A stretch of 64,000 bases of DNA from Polyangium sp. y55x31 (GTDB lineage: Bacteria; Myxococcota_A; Polyangia; Polyangiales; Polyangiaceae): contig NZ_JARZHG010000020.1 of the NCBI RefSeq assembly GCF_029946505.1, positions 62,001-126,000 on the forward strand, in the 5' to 3' direction. Both the position numbers and the translations under genes were made by a program. Positions within the stretch are counted from its first letter, which is position 1, and each line of letters opens with the position of its first letter. Below are positions 7,818 to 17,173 of this stretch, piece by piece. The notes below the pieces were generated by a model, which was given only the letters and a program-made list of their open reading frames with translations, did not search any database and had not been told where the DNA came from.

Positions 7818-8161
7818 CGTTATCGGCAAGCACGGCGAGCATGTCGACGGAGCCCCTCCCCGTTGCCGACGAGCCCGGCGAGCATGTCGACGAAGCCCCC
7901 GACCGTTGCCGACAAGCCCGGCGAGCATGTCGACCATCACCCCAGCCATTGCCGACAACCGCAGCGAGCATGTCGACCATCACCCCAGCCGTTGCCAACA
8001 AGCCCGGCGAGCATGTCGACACTCACCCCGACCGTTGCCGACGAGCCCGGCGAGCATGTCGACCATCACCCCAGCCATTGCCGACAAGCCCAGCGAGCAC
8101 GTCGACAATCACCCCAGCCCTTGCCGACAAGCTCGGCGAGCCCGTCGCGATTCCCCCTCGC
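7818..8161. repeat. Tandem repeat array 2, eight 43-bp units
   Basis: Eight consecutive units begin at 7818, 7861, 7904, 7947, 7990, 8033, 8076 and 8119, all exactly 43 bp apart. The consensus starts CGTTGCCGACAAGCCCGGCG and continues AGCATGTCGACCATCACCCC; first and last units are the most degenerate. Most units carry the palindrome GTCGAC. There are no spacers, so it is not a CRISPR array, and 43 is not a multiple of three. It fills the gap between the DUF2452 gene start (7688) and the end of the Hsp70 operon (8167). The function is unknown. Confidence 0.92.
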
Positions 8162-8166
8162 GCCCT

Positions 8167-9639
8167 TCAGCGTCCCCGCGCGCCGTCCTTCACCACCGCC
8201 GCGAGGTGCTCCTTGGCCTCGACGAGCGCCGCGATCGCAAGCTCACGCTGCCCCCGCGCCGCGAGCGCCCAGCCCTGCTCCCGCAAGATCGATCCGAGGA
8301 GCGCCCGGGCGCCCGGCTCCTTGCCCGCCACCGCGTCCCGCGCCGCCCGCACCGCGAGGTCCGTTCGGCCCGCCCGCGCGAGGGACATCGCAAACGCCGA
8401 ATGCCCGCCCGGCGGCGCCGCCGAAGGCCCCGATAGGAGGACCTCGCAAAGGCGAACGCCCGCCGCGCGCACGAGCGCATCCGTGCTCTCGAGCGCGACG
8501 CGCGCGGCGGTCCACACGGGCGGCGCGATACCCACGCCCCCGCTCGTGACGAGATCGGCCGCCTCGCCGAGCGCCTCCGCGGCTTCCCGCGGCCGGCCCT
8601 TGCCGAGCGCCACGTAAGCCGAGAGCCCGAGCGACGCGAGCCGGAGCGACGGCGAGGAGGGCTCCGTCGAGGCCGAAGGGGGCGGGCCGTAGTCGCCCTG
8701 GCCGCCGCCCGTGAGCGCGGCGCGGGCCCGACAAATCAGCGGGAAGATCTCGGGCGCGAGCTCGCCCGCCCGCGTGATCGCCGGTGCCTGCGCCTCCCCA
8801 CGCGACGCGGCGATCGCCTGCGCCGCTTCGAGCCGCGCCAGGGCGTTTTCCCGCGCCGCATCGTCGGGCACGTGGCGGAGCGTGGCCGCCACGCGATCGG
8901 CCTCCAGCGGCGTGAGCGCGTCCCCGAGCGTGTCGGCGTGCTCGGCGGCGAGGCGGATCGCGAGCCGGCCGAGCGACGTGGTCGGATCGCGGCCGAGCTC
9001 CTCCAGGAGCGAGAGGCCCGAGGCCCGCACGAAGCGGCTCGGGGAGCGCAGCCGGCCGAGCGCGATCACGATCTTGTGATCGGGTGGCGCGCCCGTGGGA
9101 TCGGCCGACGCGGCGTCCGCGACCGCGAGCTGCGCCGTGCTCCGATCGCCGAGCAGCCGCTCGACACGGCGCGCGCGGGCCGCCACCGCCACGTCCGCCG
9201 CGCCCTTCTCCTCGTCGGCCCGCGCCGCGGCCTTGCCGAACGCCACGAAGGCCCCTTCCGTGTCGCCCGTGAGCTCCAGCAAGCGGCCGAACAGGTAGAG
9301 CGCGCGCGCCGTCTCCTCGCGTTCGACCTCGGCCCCCGCGAGCGCGAGCGCCGCGTTTTTCCGGCCCACCCGCGCGAGCTGCCGGCAGAGTTCGAGGATG
9401 GCCGGGAGCTGCGGGCCGCTGCCGGCGAGCGTGCTCCAGTACGCCGCGATGTCCCCGATCTCCCGCTCTTCGCCGAGGCGCATCGCGCACCGGAGGGCGC
9501 CGAGCGCGGCGCGCGCGGCGAACGAGGGTTCGGCCGTCCGCACGAGCAGGCGCTTGTACGCCGGCAGCGCGAGGAAAGGCCCGACGCTCCCTTCGAGCTT
9601 CTGCGCCGCCGCGAGGCCGATGTCGTCGACGAACTTCAC
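8167..9639 (-). CDS. Helical-repeat (TPR-like) protein, last gene of Hsp70 operon
   Basis: This 490-residue soluble protein is almost all Ala/Leu/Arg/Glu helices, with degenerate tetratricopeptide-like patterns such as ETARALYLFGRLLELTGD and LRLASLGLSAYVALGKGR. No enzymatic motif is visible. It starts 19 bp after the Hsp70-like gene and is surely in the same transcript. TPR-like proteins often present clients to, or dock on, Hsp70, so a co-chaperone or scaffold role is likely but inferred. The N-terminus (MKFVDDIGLAAAQKLE) has no signal peptide, so it is cytoplasmic. Confidence 0.8.
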   Translation of the reverse strand: MKFVDDIGLAAAQKLEGSVGPFLALPAYKRLLVRTAEPSFAARAALGALRCAMRLGEEREIGDIAAYWSTLAGSGPQLPAILELCRQLARVGRKNAALALAGAEVEREETARALYLFGRLLELTGDTEGAFVAFGKAAARADEEKGAADVAVAARARRVERLLGDRSTAQLAVADAASADPTGAPPDHKIVIALGRLRSPSRFVRASGLSLLEELGRDPTTSLGRLAIRLAAEHADTLGDALTPLEADRVAATLRHVPDDAARENALARLEAAQAIAASRGEAQAPAITRAGELAPEIFPLICRARAALTGGGQGDYGPPPSASTEPSSPSLRLASLGLSAYVALGKGRPREAAEALGEAADLVTSGGVGIAPPVWTAARVALESTDALVRAAGVRLCEVLLSGPSAAPPGGHSAFAMSLARAGRTDLAVRAARDAVAGKEPGARALLGSILREQGWALAARGQRELAIAALVEAKEHLAAVVKDGARGR

Positions 9640-9658
9640 GCGCCTTTGGCCCTTTGGA

Positions 9659-12295
9659 TCACGCGCCTCCCCGCTCGGTGACGAGCCCGAGCGAAGGCAG
9701 CCGCTCGAGCGCGTTGTCGATGCGCGAGGTCTCCGCGTCGATCGCCTCGAGCTTGCGCCGGAGGGCCCCCGCGTCGGTCGTGTCCGACGTGAGGTTCTTG
9801 AGCGGCTCGAGGACTTTTTCGTGGAGCTGCGCGACGAGTTTGTCCCGCTCGGCGATCTGGAGTGATCCCACGTCGGAGGAGGACGGGACGAAGTCGACGA
9901 GCTTCCGCTCCACGCTCTGCGCGTAGTAGCGCTCGTTGCGTAGCCTGCGCTCGAGGTAGGCCGGATCGTCGAGCCGCATCTGCGCGAACTCCTCCTGCAT
10001 CGCGGTCTCGTCGAGGGCCTGCACCTCGTTGAAGACGCGACGCCAGGCCACGGCGTCCGAGGCCTCGTAGGCCGCCATCGCGCGGGCCTCGATGTCGGCG
10101 AGCCGCTTCTCCCAGGCCGTGCGATCCATGCCGTAGAGGTTGCCCGTCGAGCGGTAGACGCGGAGCTTGAGCGCGTTGAGCTCGGCCTCGAAGCGGGCCA
10201 TGGGCGGCGAGAGCGTCTCGTTCGGGTCGCCGCGGTACCAGTCGACGAGCTGGCGGAGCTGCTCGCAGAGCGCCTGCAGTTTGTCCGGATCCGTGGCGAC
10301 GACCTCGCGGATGCCGGCGACGAGCATGTCCGCCTCGGCCCGGTAGCTCTGCGCGCTCGAACCCCAGAGCGACTTGCTCGTCGACTCGGCCTCTTCGAGC
10401 AGCGACTCCACGGCGCCCGCGGGATCGAAGCGCGGCGCGGCGGGCGGCTCGACCTGCGCCCAGAGCTCCTGCCCGGCCACGACCGCGCGCGCCTCCATGC
10501 GCATCGCGTCGTCGCAGCGGAGCGTGAGATCCACGGGCGTGCTGACGGGGAGCTCGCGCGGGACCTGGAGCAGGAGTGTCTTGATCGGCATGCGGTTCTG
10601 CAGGAGCCGGAGCACCACGGCGCCGCTCTGATCCGCCGTGAAGAAGCGGCTCTTCACCTCCGCGGGCAGGCCCGCGCCGCGCGCGATGAGCACGCGCCGC
10701 TCGCGCCGTCCCGCGCGCACGACCTCGATGGCGAGGTCCTTGGCCACGACCGAGGGCCGCGAGAGCGCGCTCGCGCGGGGCCGGACGTCGCCGCGGTAGA
10801 GCGCGAACGGGAGCTCCGCGAGCACCTCGCGCTCGACCGAACGCAGGGCGATCCGCGAGGCGTGCTCGGGCTCCTCGCCGAGCGGGACGTCGATGCGCAC
10901 CACGGCGCCCGCCGCGTCGGGCAAGGACGCCTTCGCGATCTCCTCGGCGCCGCTCGCGCGGTCAACGCTTGGGGCTTCGGGTCGCCTACCGGCGCCCTGC
11001 GCCCCAAACCCCCGCAGGATCGCGATCTCCGCCGCGCCCTCCGGCGCCTGCTCGACGCGCACGCCGAGCCGGATCTTCGAGCCCTGGCTGACGAGCGGCG
11101 TCGTGAACGAGACCGTGATCTTCCGGTCCGGCTCGCCGATCCGGAGGCCCCCGAGCTGCGCCGCGTGGATGGCCGCGCCGAGCGCGACGCACGTATCCAC
11201 TTCGTCCTGCAACGGTTTTTCCGAGCGGCTCTTCTTGCAGATCGCCTCCGTCACGCGGCGGACGACCATCGGCACGCGGGTCGAGCCGCCGACGAGCACG
11301 ACGTGATCGATCTGCCCGAGGTCCACCGACGAGGTCTCGGCGCTCCGCGCGATCGCGCGCTCGCAGCAGGCGATCGTGGTCTCGACGAGATCACCGACCG
11401 CCTTCTCGTACTCGGCGCGCCCGATGTCGCCCTCGAACGAGACGCTCTCGCCGTTCTTGTCCTGCATGAAGTCCTGCTTGGAGACGCTCACGACCTCGGA
11501 GGTCGAGAGCGACTCCTTGATCTCCTGCGCGAGATGGACGAGGCGGCCGAAGCGCTGACGATCCGCCTCGTCGCCGCGGACGTCGAGGTCGAGGGCGTAG
11601 CCGCGCGTGACCAGGATGCCGCGGAGCTTCTCGGCGAAGCGCCGATCGAAGTCGTCGCCGCCGAGGTAGTTGTCGCCGTCGATCGCGAGCACCTGGTACT
11701 CGCCGCCGAGGCAACGCAGGATCGAGACGTCGAACGTGCCGCCGCCGAGGTCGTAGACGAGGAAGTTTCCGTCGCCGAGGCGGCTCTTCCAGGTGTGGTA
11801 GATGGCCGCGGCCGTGGGCTCCTGCAGGATGCCGATGACGTCGAGCCCCGCCATCTCGCCGGCCTTGCGCGTGGCCTCGACCTGCGGCGCGTCGAAGTAC
11901 GCGGGCACCGTGATCACGGCCCGATCGACGCGCACTTCGATGCCCTCGGCCGCCTGCTTGCCGAGGTGCTCGCTCATGCGCGCGCGGAGCTCGGCGAGGA
12001 TCTTGGCGCTGATCTCCTCGGGCGCGAGCGCGTGCGGGCCGACCTCGACCTTCGCGTTTTGCCCCATCTTGCGCTTGATCGACTCGATGGGCGGAGGGGT
12101 CTTGCCGCGGCGCTGGCGCGCGGCGTGGCCGACGAGGAACGCCTCGCCCTTGGGATCCCAGGCGACCGCCGAGGGGACGGTGCGCCGCCCGAAGCGGTCG
12201 GCGAAGATGTGCAGATCGCGCTCGGACGGGTCGAGCATGGCGATCTCCGAGTTGGTCGTGCCGAGATCGATTCCAACGGGACGGTCGACGAACAT
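9659..12295 (-). CDS. Hsp70 (DnaK-like) family protein, 878 aa
   Basis: This is an Hsp70-type ATPase. The N-terminal domain has the phosphate-1 motif VGIDLGTTNSEIAML at residue 7, phosphate-2 LVYDLGGGTFDVSIL near 175, and the adenosine motif VVLVGGSTRVPMV near 330. A beta-rich substrate-binding-like part follows (about 400-620), then a long helical lid region. It is about 240 residues longer than housekeeping DnaK and its C-terminus lacks the EEVD/DnaK tail, so it is a specialised paralogue. It lies third in a four-gene minus-strand operon with two TPR-like proteins and a small J-like protein, with gaps of only 3-19 bp. Clients are unknown. Confidence 0.93.
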   Translation of the reverse strand: MFVDRPVGIDLGTTNSEIAMLDPSERDLHIFADRFGRRTVPSAVAWDPKGEAFLVGHAARQRRGKTPPPIESIKRKMGQNAKVEVGPHALAPEEISAKILAELRARMSEHLGKQAAEGIEVRVDRAVITVPAYFDAPQVEATRKAGEMAGLDVIGILQEPTAAAIYHTWKSRLGDGNFLVYDLGGGTFDVSILRCLGGEYQVLAIDGDNYLGGDDFDRRFAEKLRGILVTRGYALDLDVRGDEADRQRFGRLVHLAQEIKESLSTSEVVSVSKQDFMQDKNGESVSFEGDIGRAEYEKAVGDLVETTIACCERAIARSAETSSVDLGQIDHVVLVGGSTRVPMVVRRVTEAICKKSRSEKPLQDEVDTCVALGAAIHAAQLGGLRIGEPDRKITVSFTTPLVSQGSKIRLGVRVEQAPEGAAEIAILRGFGAQGAGRRPEAPSVDRASGAEEIAKASLPDAAGAVVRIDVPLGEEPEHASRIALRSVEREVLAELPFALYRGDVRPRASALSRPSVVAKDLAIEVVRAGRRERRVLIARGAGLPAEVKSRFFTADQSGAVVLRLLQNRMPIKTLLLQVPRELPVSTPVDLTLRCDDAMRMEARAVVAGQELWAQVEPPAAPRFDPAGAVESLLEEAESTSKSLWGSSAQSYRAEADMLVAGIREVVATDPDKLQALCEQLRQLVDWYRGDPNETLSPPMARFEAELNALKLRVYRSTGNLYGMDRTAWEKRLADIEARAMAAYEASDAVAWRRVFNEVQALDETAMQEEFAQMRLDDPAYLERRLRNERYYAQSVERKLVDFVPSSSDVGSLQIAERDKLVAQLHEKVLEPLKNLTSDTTDAGALRRKLEAIDAETSRIDNALERLPSLGLVTERGGA

Positions 12296-12298
12296 GGT

Positions 12299-12802
12299 CT
12301 ATCGCTTCCTCTCGGGAGACGTGGGGGCGAAGGCAGGATCGGCGCTCGGGGCGCCCGCGGCGAGCACGGGATCCTCGTCGAGCGAGAGCACGGTCCGCGG
12401 GCCCCGCTCGGCGCCGCGGGAAAGGAACGACGCGAGCGCGAGGGCCACCGAGGGACGCGGCGCGAGGTCGCCGAGCCCGACGGGTTCGGCCGCGGAGGCC
12501 TTTCGAGCCTTCGGCGGCGCATGTTCCGGGCCCGTACGATCGAGCGCGGGGTGGCGCGGGCGGGCGCCGATGGCGGCGCGCAGGCGGCGCAGCGGGTGCA
12601 GGGTGAGCTCTTCCCAGGCGGCGCGGATCGACGCGCGCTCGGCCTCGCCCGCGTCCTCGGCGAGCTCGCGGAGGCGCTCCGTGATGGCGCGTGGGCCCTC
12701 TCTCGGATCGAGGTCGAACCGGTCGAAGGGGTTTGGGGCGCAGCTCGGCTCGTCCGAGCGTAGCCCCAAGCGTTGAACGGGGTTTTCGGGTTTGTCACTC
12801 AT
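12299..12802 (-). CDS. Small J-like or adaptor protein of Hsp70 operon
   Basis: This 167-residue protein begins MSDKPENPVQRLGLRSDEPS. Residues 25-75 (NPFDRFDLDPREGPRAITER then IRAAWEELTLHPLRRLRAAI) look like a compact three-helix segment spaced as in a degenerate J-domain, but the HPD tripeptide that activates Hsp70 is missing. The C-terminal half is Pro/Ala-rich and probably disordered. Its ATG overlaps the stop of the preceding gene (ATGA), and it ends 3 bp before the Hsp70-like gene. That tight coupling suggests it works with the chaperone; the J-like reading is inference. Confidence 0.7.
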   Translation of the reverse strand: MSDKPENPVQRLGLRSDEPSCAPNPFDRFDLDPREGPRAITERLRELAEDAGEAERASIRAAWEELTLHPLRRLRAAIGARPRHPALDRTGPEHAPPKARKASAAEPVGLGDLAPRPSVALALASFLSRGAERGPRTVLSLDEDPVLAAGAPSADPAFAPTSPERKR

Positions 12803-14028
12803 GACGATATCCCGAGGAGCTTTTTGGCCTCGCCGAGTCGCTTTCGAGCCTCCGGGAGCCGCGTGGCCGCGGGGTAGAGCTGCTCGGCGCGGTCGATGAG
12901 GCCCGCGGCCCGGTCGTGATCCTGGCGGCTCGGCGCGCGCGCGCCGGGCAGGAGCCGGAGCGCCTGATCGCAGAGGGTGTTCGCCTTCATGAGCCGCGCG
13001 TTCCTGTGCGTCGGGCAGATCGTGATGGCCCGATCGAGCAGCGCGATCGTCTCGGGCTCGGTGCGCACGACGTCGGAGCGGAACACGAGCATCTGGGCGG
13101 CGCGGGCGGCGTACGCGAGCTTCGACGGGTCGTTCTCGATGCGACGCGCGAGCGAATCGACGAGGGGTTCGACCGGGGCGATGAGGCGGCGGAGATCGTC
13201 CCAGCGGCTCGCGCGGTAATGGGCCCAGGCGAGCGGCGTGGCCTGCTCGATCGCGGCGTGCTCGACGCTCTCGTCCGAGCCGGTCCAGCGCCAGACGGCG
13301 ACGAACCTCCGGAGCAGCGCCGCGCCCTCCGTGGCGCTCGGCTCGCCCTGCGCGGTCGCCTCGACGCACGCCGCGAGCACCGGCGCGAGCGCCTCCTCGA
13401 CGGCGATCGCCACGAGCGACGTGGCCCGCCGCGCCGCCCGCTCCGCGAGGGCCTCCGGAGCACGCGCGATCCGCGCAGCTTCGGGGACACGGCCGAGCGC
13501 GGCGAGCGCCCGCTCTGCGTCGGCCGTGAGATCGCGGGCGCCGGTGCGCGCGCGCTCGCCGAGGTCCTCGATGCACCAGAGCGGCGCGTCGGCGAGGGCG
13601 CGATCGAGGTCCTGCCGCGGAAGCGCGCTGCCGGTCACGGCCTCGCCGAGGTCGCGGAGGTACTTCTCCTCGCGGCCGAGGGCGAGCCAGGCGGTGATCG
13701 ATCGGACGAACGCGTCGGTGGAGCTGGTCGCGAGGTCGGCGAGGGACGCGTGGTGAAGGGCGAGGTGGTGGAGCAGCTCCGGGGGCGGGTCGATCTGCCG
13801 CGCGGGTTCGAGCAGCTCGCGGAGGGCATCGAGCTTGCCGACACGCGCGGCGTCGACCACGCCGTTTCCGCCGGGGAGACGCCGGAGGGCGGCGCAGAGG
13901 CCTGCGCCTCGGGCGGGGGGGCGGGCTTCTTTTCCAGCCTGCTCACGGAAGAGGCGCTCGAAGACGATCTCGTCCGTGAGCCGCGCGAGCAGCGCCTCGT
14001 CCTCGTCTCGCCACACGGAAGGCATCAT
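12799..14028 (-). CDS. TPR-like protein, first gene of Hsp70 operon
   Basis: This 409-residue cytoplasmic protein is built of Ala/Leu/Arg-rich helices. The C-terminal part (about 290-400) has recognisable TPR-like pairs, for example ETIALLDRAITICPTHRNAR and DRAAGLIDRAEQLYPAATRL. The N-terminal part (SVWRDEDEALLARLTDEIVF) may be a separate helical domain. It opens a four-gene operon with overlapping or nearly abutting genes ending in a second TPR-like protein. It is likely a scaffold or client-binding partner for the Hsp70 at 9659-12295; no catalytic residues are seen. Confidence 0.8.
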   Translation of the reverse strand: MMPSVWRDEDEALLARLTDEIVFERLFREQAGKEARPPARGAGLCAALRRLPGGNGVVDAARVGKLDALRELLEPARQIDPPPELLHHLALHHASLADLATSSTDAFVRSITAWLALGREEKYLRDLGEAVTGSALPRQDLDRALADAPLWCIEDLGERARTGARDLTADAERALAALGRVPEAARIARAPEALAERAARRATSLVAIAVEEALAPVLAACVEATAQGEPSATEGAALLRRFVAVWRWTGSDESVEHAAIEQATPLAWAHYRASRWDDLRRLIAPVEPLVDSLARRIENDPSKLAYAARAAQMLVFRSDVVRTEPETIALLDRAITICPTHRNARLMKANTLCDQALRLLPGARAPSRQDHDRAAGLIDRAEQLYPAATRLPEARKRLGEAKKLLGISS

Positions 14029-14377
14029 CCGCGGGAGGGGCTCGTGCGGTCAAGACGGGCGGGGCGCGGGCAAGCCTCCTCGAAGCGGCGTATTCGCTCC
14101 GTGTCCCGAGGTGTCGTTCACCTTTTGCCCTCGCGCGTGATGGCCGCCGCGACCTCCGTGACGGGGCTCGCCTCCGCTCCCGTAGGCATAGGCAGTGCGC
14201 ATGGGCAGTGCGCCAAATCCGTGCGCAACAGATGTGCGGCCCCTTATTTCCAACATGGGCGAACGTCCTCGTGATAGAGGGCAAGCCATCCGTGCAACCC
14301 GACTCACAAACCACCGGATGTCAACGGTTTGTCGTGTTCGCGTGGTGCTTTCGCTTCCAACACAAGGACGAAGACGA
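14029..14377. other. Divergent intergenic region, Hsp70 operon / Kelch lipoprotein
   Basis: This 349-bp gap separates two divergent transcription units, so both promoters should lie here. The 10-bp direct repeat GGCAGTGCGC occurs at 14191-14200 and 14204-14213, 13 bp apart, followed by a related GTGCGC at 14221. It could be a regulator site on one DNA face. Short reading frames across the region have no ribosome binding site or family signal. No RNA gene was recognised. Confidence 0.45.
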
Positions 14378-17101
14378 ATGAGGATTGCTCACGCAACAAG
14401 GACCCCTCGGAGGGACGCGGAGCGCTGGCGGAGACATCTGCTCTGCGCGCTCCTCACCCTCCTCCTCGGCAGCATCTTGCCCTCCGGCTTCGGCTGCGCC
14501 GTGCAAGCCGAACCGGAAGGCGCCGACACGCTCCGGCTCAAGTTCCCGGAGCAGGCGGCGCGTGTGCTCGAAGGCAACGACACGTTCGTCGCGCGAGGGC
14601 AAGGCTTCGCGCTGGACATGGGAGACGACGTGGAGGCCGCGCTCGGCCGCCGCGGCGGGCTGTCGATCGCGCTGCCCGAGAGCGCCGACGGTGAAATCCG
14701 TTTCCACCTGACCGGCGGCTTCGAGGTGCGCGTGCACGAGCTCGGCGCCTCCGGGCCCGGGGCGATCACCGAGCGCGCGGTCGCCTACACGCGCGAGGGC
14801 GTCACCTCGTACTGGAGCGCGACCGAGGAGGGCTACGAAGAGTGGCTGCTGCTCGACACGAGCCGCAGCGGCGCGCCCGTCGCGGCGTGGGAGGTCGACG
14901 GCGGGACGCTCGAGCAGCAGGGCGACGCCGTCGCGGTCAACGACGAGCAGGGCGTGGAGCGGATCCGCGTCACGGCGCCCGCGGCCTACCGGGCCGGCGG
15001 GGAGCCGGTCGCGGTGCACCTCACGGCGAACGGGACGAAGATCGAGCTGTCGGTGGACGCGGACGGCGAGCCCGTGCTGGTCGATCCGCTGTGGTCGTCG
15101 GCGGGCTCGCTGGGCACCGCGCGCTACCTGCATACCGCGACGCTGCTCGGCAATGGCAAGATCCTCGTGGCGGGCGGGAACAATGGCTCGTCGACGACCT
15201 ATTCGAGCGCCGAGCTGTACGACCCGACGGCCAACTCCTGGTCGGCGGCTGCGTCGATGGGCACCGCGCGTTACGGCCATACCGCGACGTTGCTCGGCGA
15301 CGGCCGGGTCCTCGTGGCGGGCGGTTACAACGGTTCCGCGTACGTCAACACGACCGAGTTCTACACCCCGTCGACGAACACCTGGGCGGCGGGGCCCACG
15401 ATGGTCGGCGCTCACTACGCGCATACCGCGACGCGGCTCCTCAACGGCAAGGTGCTGGTGGTGGCCGGCTTCGACGGCTCCGCGTTCACCAACGCCGCCG
15501 AGACGTACGACCCGACGGCCAACTCCTGGTCGTCGACCGGAACGATCACCGGCGGGCGGTACTGGCACACCGCCACGCTCCTCAACAGCGGCAAGGTGCT
15601 GGTGGTGGGCGGTTCCAACGGCTCGTCGGCCCTCGCAACCGGCAATGTGTACGACCCGGCGACCAACTCCTGGTCGGCGTCCGGGTCGATGAGCAACGCT
15701 CGGAACAGGCATACCGCCACGTTGCTCGGCAGCGGCAAGGTGCTGGTGGCGGGCGGTTACAGCGGCTCCACGTACTATACGAGCTCCGAGCTCTACAACC
15801 CGACGACCAATAGCTGGTCGTCGACCTCCTACCCCATGAGCACCGGCCGCGAGGCCCATACCGCGACGCGGCTCAGCAACGGCAAGGTGGTGGTGGTCGG
15901 CGGCGCGAGCAGCGGCACCACGCGCGTCGCGACCGTCGAGATCTTCAACCCGACGACCGAGACCTGGTACACGATGCCGGCCATCAGCGCCGCGCGTTAC
16001 CTGCATACCGCGACGCTGCTCAGCAACGGCAAGCTGGTCATCGCGGGGGGTTACGGCGCCTCCGCGGTCATTGCGAGCGCCGAGCGATATGATCCGTCGG
16101 TCGACAAGTGGTTGGGCGCGGCGTCGATGAGCGCGGATCGCTATCGGCACACCGGGTCGCTGCTCAACGACGGCAGGGTGCTCGTGGCGGGCGGCACCGA
16201 TGACGCCGGGGCGACGGCCCTCACGGGCGCAGAGCTGTACGATCCGGCGACCAACGCCTGGTCGGCGGCGGCGTCGCTGAGCACCGGGCGTTTCGACCAT
16301 ACCGCGACGCTGCTCAACGACGGCAAGGTGCTCGTGGTGGGCGGTGACACCGGCTCTGCGGCCTTGGCGACCGCGCAGACCTACGACCCGGTGGCCAACA
16401 CCTGGACGACGGTCGCGTCGATGGGCACCGCTCGCACGCTCCACACCGCGACGCTGCTCCTCAGCGGCAAGGTGCTGGTGGTGGGCGGTTACAGCGGCTC
16501 TGCGGCCCTCGCGACCGCGCAGGTCTACGACCCGGCGGCCAACACCTGGTCGTCAGCCGGGTCGATCACCGGCGCGCGCTACAACCATTCGGCGACGCTG
16601 CTCGGCAACGGTAAGGTGCTGGTGGCGGGCGGGAACTCCGGCTCGGGGTCCCTCTCGACCGCGCAGATCTACGACCCGGTGGCCAACACCTGGTCGTCGG
16701 CAGCATCGCTGGGCACCGCCTGCTCGGATCATTTCGCGACCCTGCTCGACAACGGCACCGTGCTGGTCGCGGGCGGTTACACCAGCGTTTCTCAGCTCTA
16801 CAACCCGTCGACCAACACCTGGTCGACGACCGGATCGCTGAACCTCGGGCGCATCGCTCCCATCGGGGCCCTGCTCACCGACGGCAGGGTGCTGGTGGTG
16901 GGCGGCGACTACTACCTCACGGCCTCGAGCGCCGAGGTCTATGACCCGACGACCGGCACCTGGTCCCTGGTTCACCCGATGAGCGGTCGCCGTGTGTACA
17001 ATTCGGCGACGCGGCTCGGCGACGGCAGCGTGCTTGTCGCAGGCGGCGCGGACGACTCTGTTTCGCTGACCGTCGCGACCGCCGAGCTATTCGAGCCGTA
17101 G
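14378..17101 (+). CDS. Kelch-repeat lipoprotein, 907 aa
   Basis: This large surface lipoprotein has an Arg-rich N-terminus, a hydrophobic segment and lipobox PSGFGC at about residue 39. An N-terminal beta-rich domain (about 45-235) is followed by 14 Kelch-type repeats of about 48 residues, marked by RYxHTATLLxNGKVLVAGG and the YDPxxNxW strand. Repeats of this type fold as beta-propellers, so two seven-bladed propellers are likely. The repeats are close to identical in DNA, which suggests recent internal duplication. ATG 14378 is preferred over an upstream GTG because AAGGA lies 9 bp before it and the signal peptide follows. Likely a surface binding or adhesion protein. Confidence 0.9.
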   Translation: MRIAHATRTPRRDAERWRRHLLCALLTLLLGSILPSGFGCAVQAEPEGADTLRLKFPEQAARVLEGNDTFVARGQGFALDMGDDVEAALGRRGGLSIALPESADGEIRFHLTGGFEVRVHELGASGPGAITERAVAYTREGVTSYWSATEEGYEEWLLLDTSRSGAPVAAWEVDGGTLEQQGDAVAVNDEQGVERIRVTAPAAYRAGGEPVAVHLTANGTKIELSVDADGEPVLVDPLWSSAGSLGTARYLHTATLLGNGKILVAGGNNGSSTTYSSAELYDPTANSWSAAASMGTARYGHTATLLGDGRVLVAGGYNGSAYVNTTEFYTPSTNTWAAGPTMVGAHYAHTATRLLNGKVLVVAGFDGSAFTNAAETYDPTANSWSSTGTITGGRYWHTATLLNSGKVLVVGGSNGSSALATGNVYDPATNSWSASGSMSNARNRHTATLLGSGKVLVAGGYSGSTYYTSSELYNPTTNSWSSTSYPMSTGREAHTATRLSNGKVVVVGGASSGTTRVATVEIFNPTTETWYTMPAISAARYLHTATLLSNGKLVIAGGYGASAVIASAERYDPSVDKWLGAASMSADRYRHTGSLLNDGRVLVAGGTDDAGATALTGAELYDPATNAWSAAASLSTGRFDHTATLLNDGKVLVVGGDTGSAALATAQTYDPVANTWTTVASMGTARTLHTATLLLSGKVLVVGGYSGSAALATAQVYDPAANTWSSAGSITGARYNHSATLLGNGKVLVAGGNSGSGSLSTAQIYDPVANTWSSAASLGTACSDHFATLLDNGTVLVAGGYTSVSQLYNPSTNTWSTTGSLNLGRIAPIGALLTDGRVLVVGGDYYLTASSAEVYDPTTGTWSLVHPMSGRRVYNSATRLGDGSVLVAGGADDSVSLTVATAELFEP

Positions 17102-17173
17102 CCCCGCGCGTCGGCTCCCCTCCCCGCCTCCTCCCCCACCCCGCATCTCCCGGCCTGCCCACCAGGCTCGACG

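Noticed and set aside
7818-8161. Possible CRISPR array
   Set aside because: Units are direct head-to-tail tandem copies with no unique spacers, and no cas gene is near.
13943-14314. Small minus-strand frame in the divergent gap before the Hsp70 operon
   Set aside because: It overlaps the start of the TPR-like gene, has no ribosome binding site and reads as low-complexity sequence.
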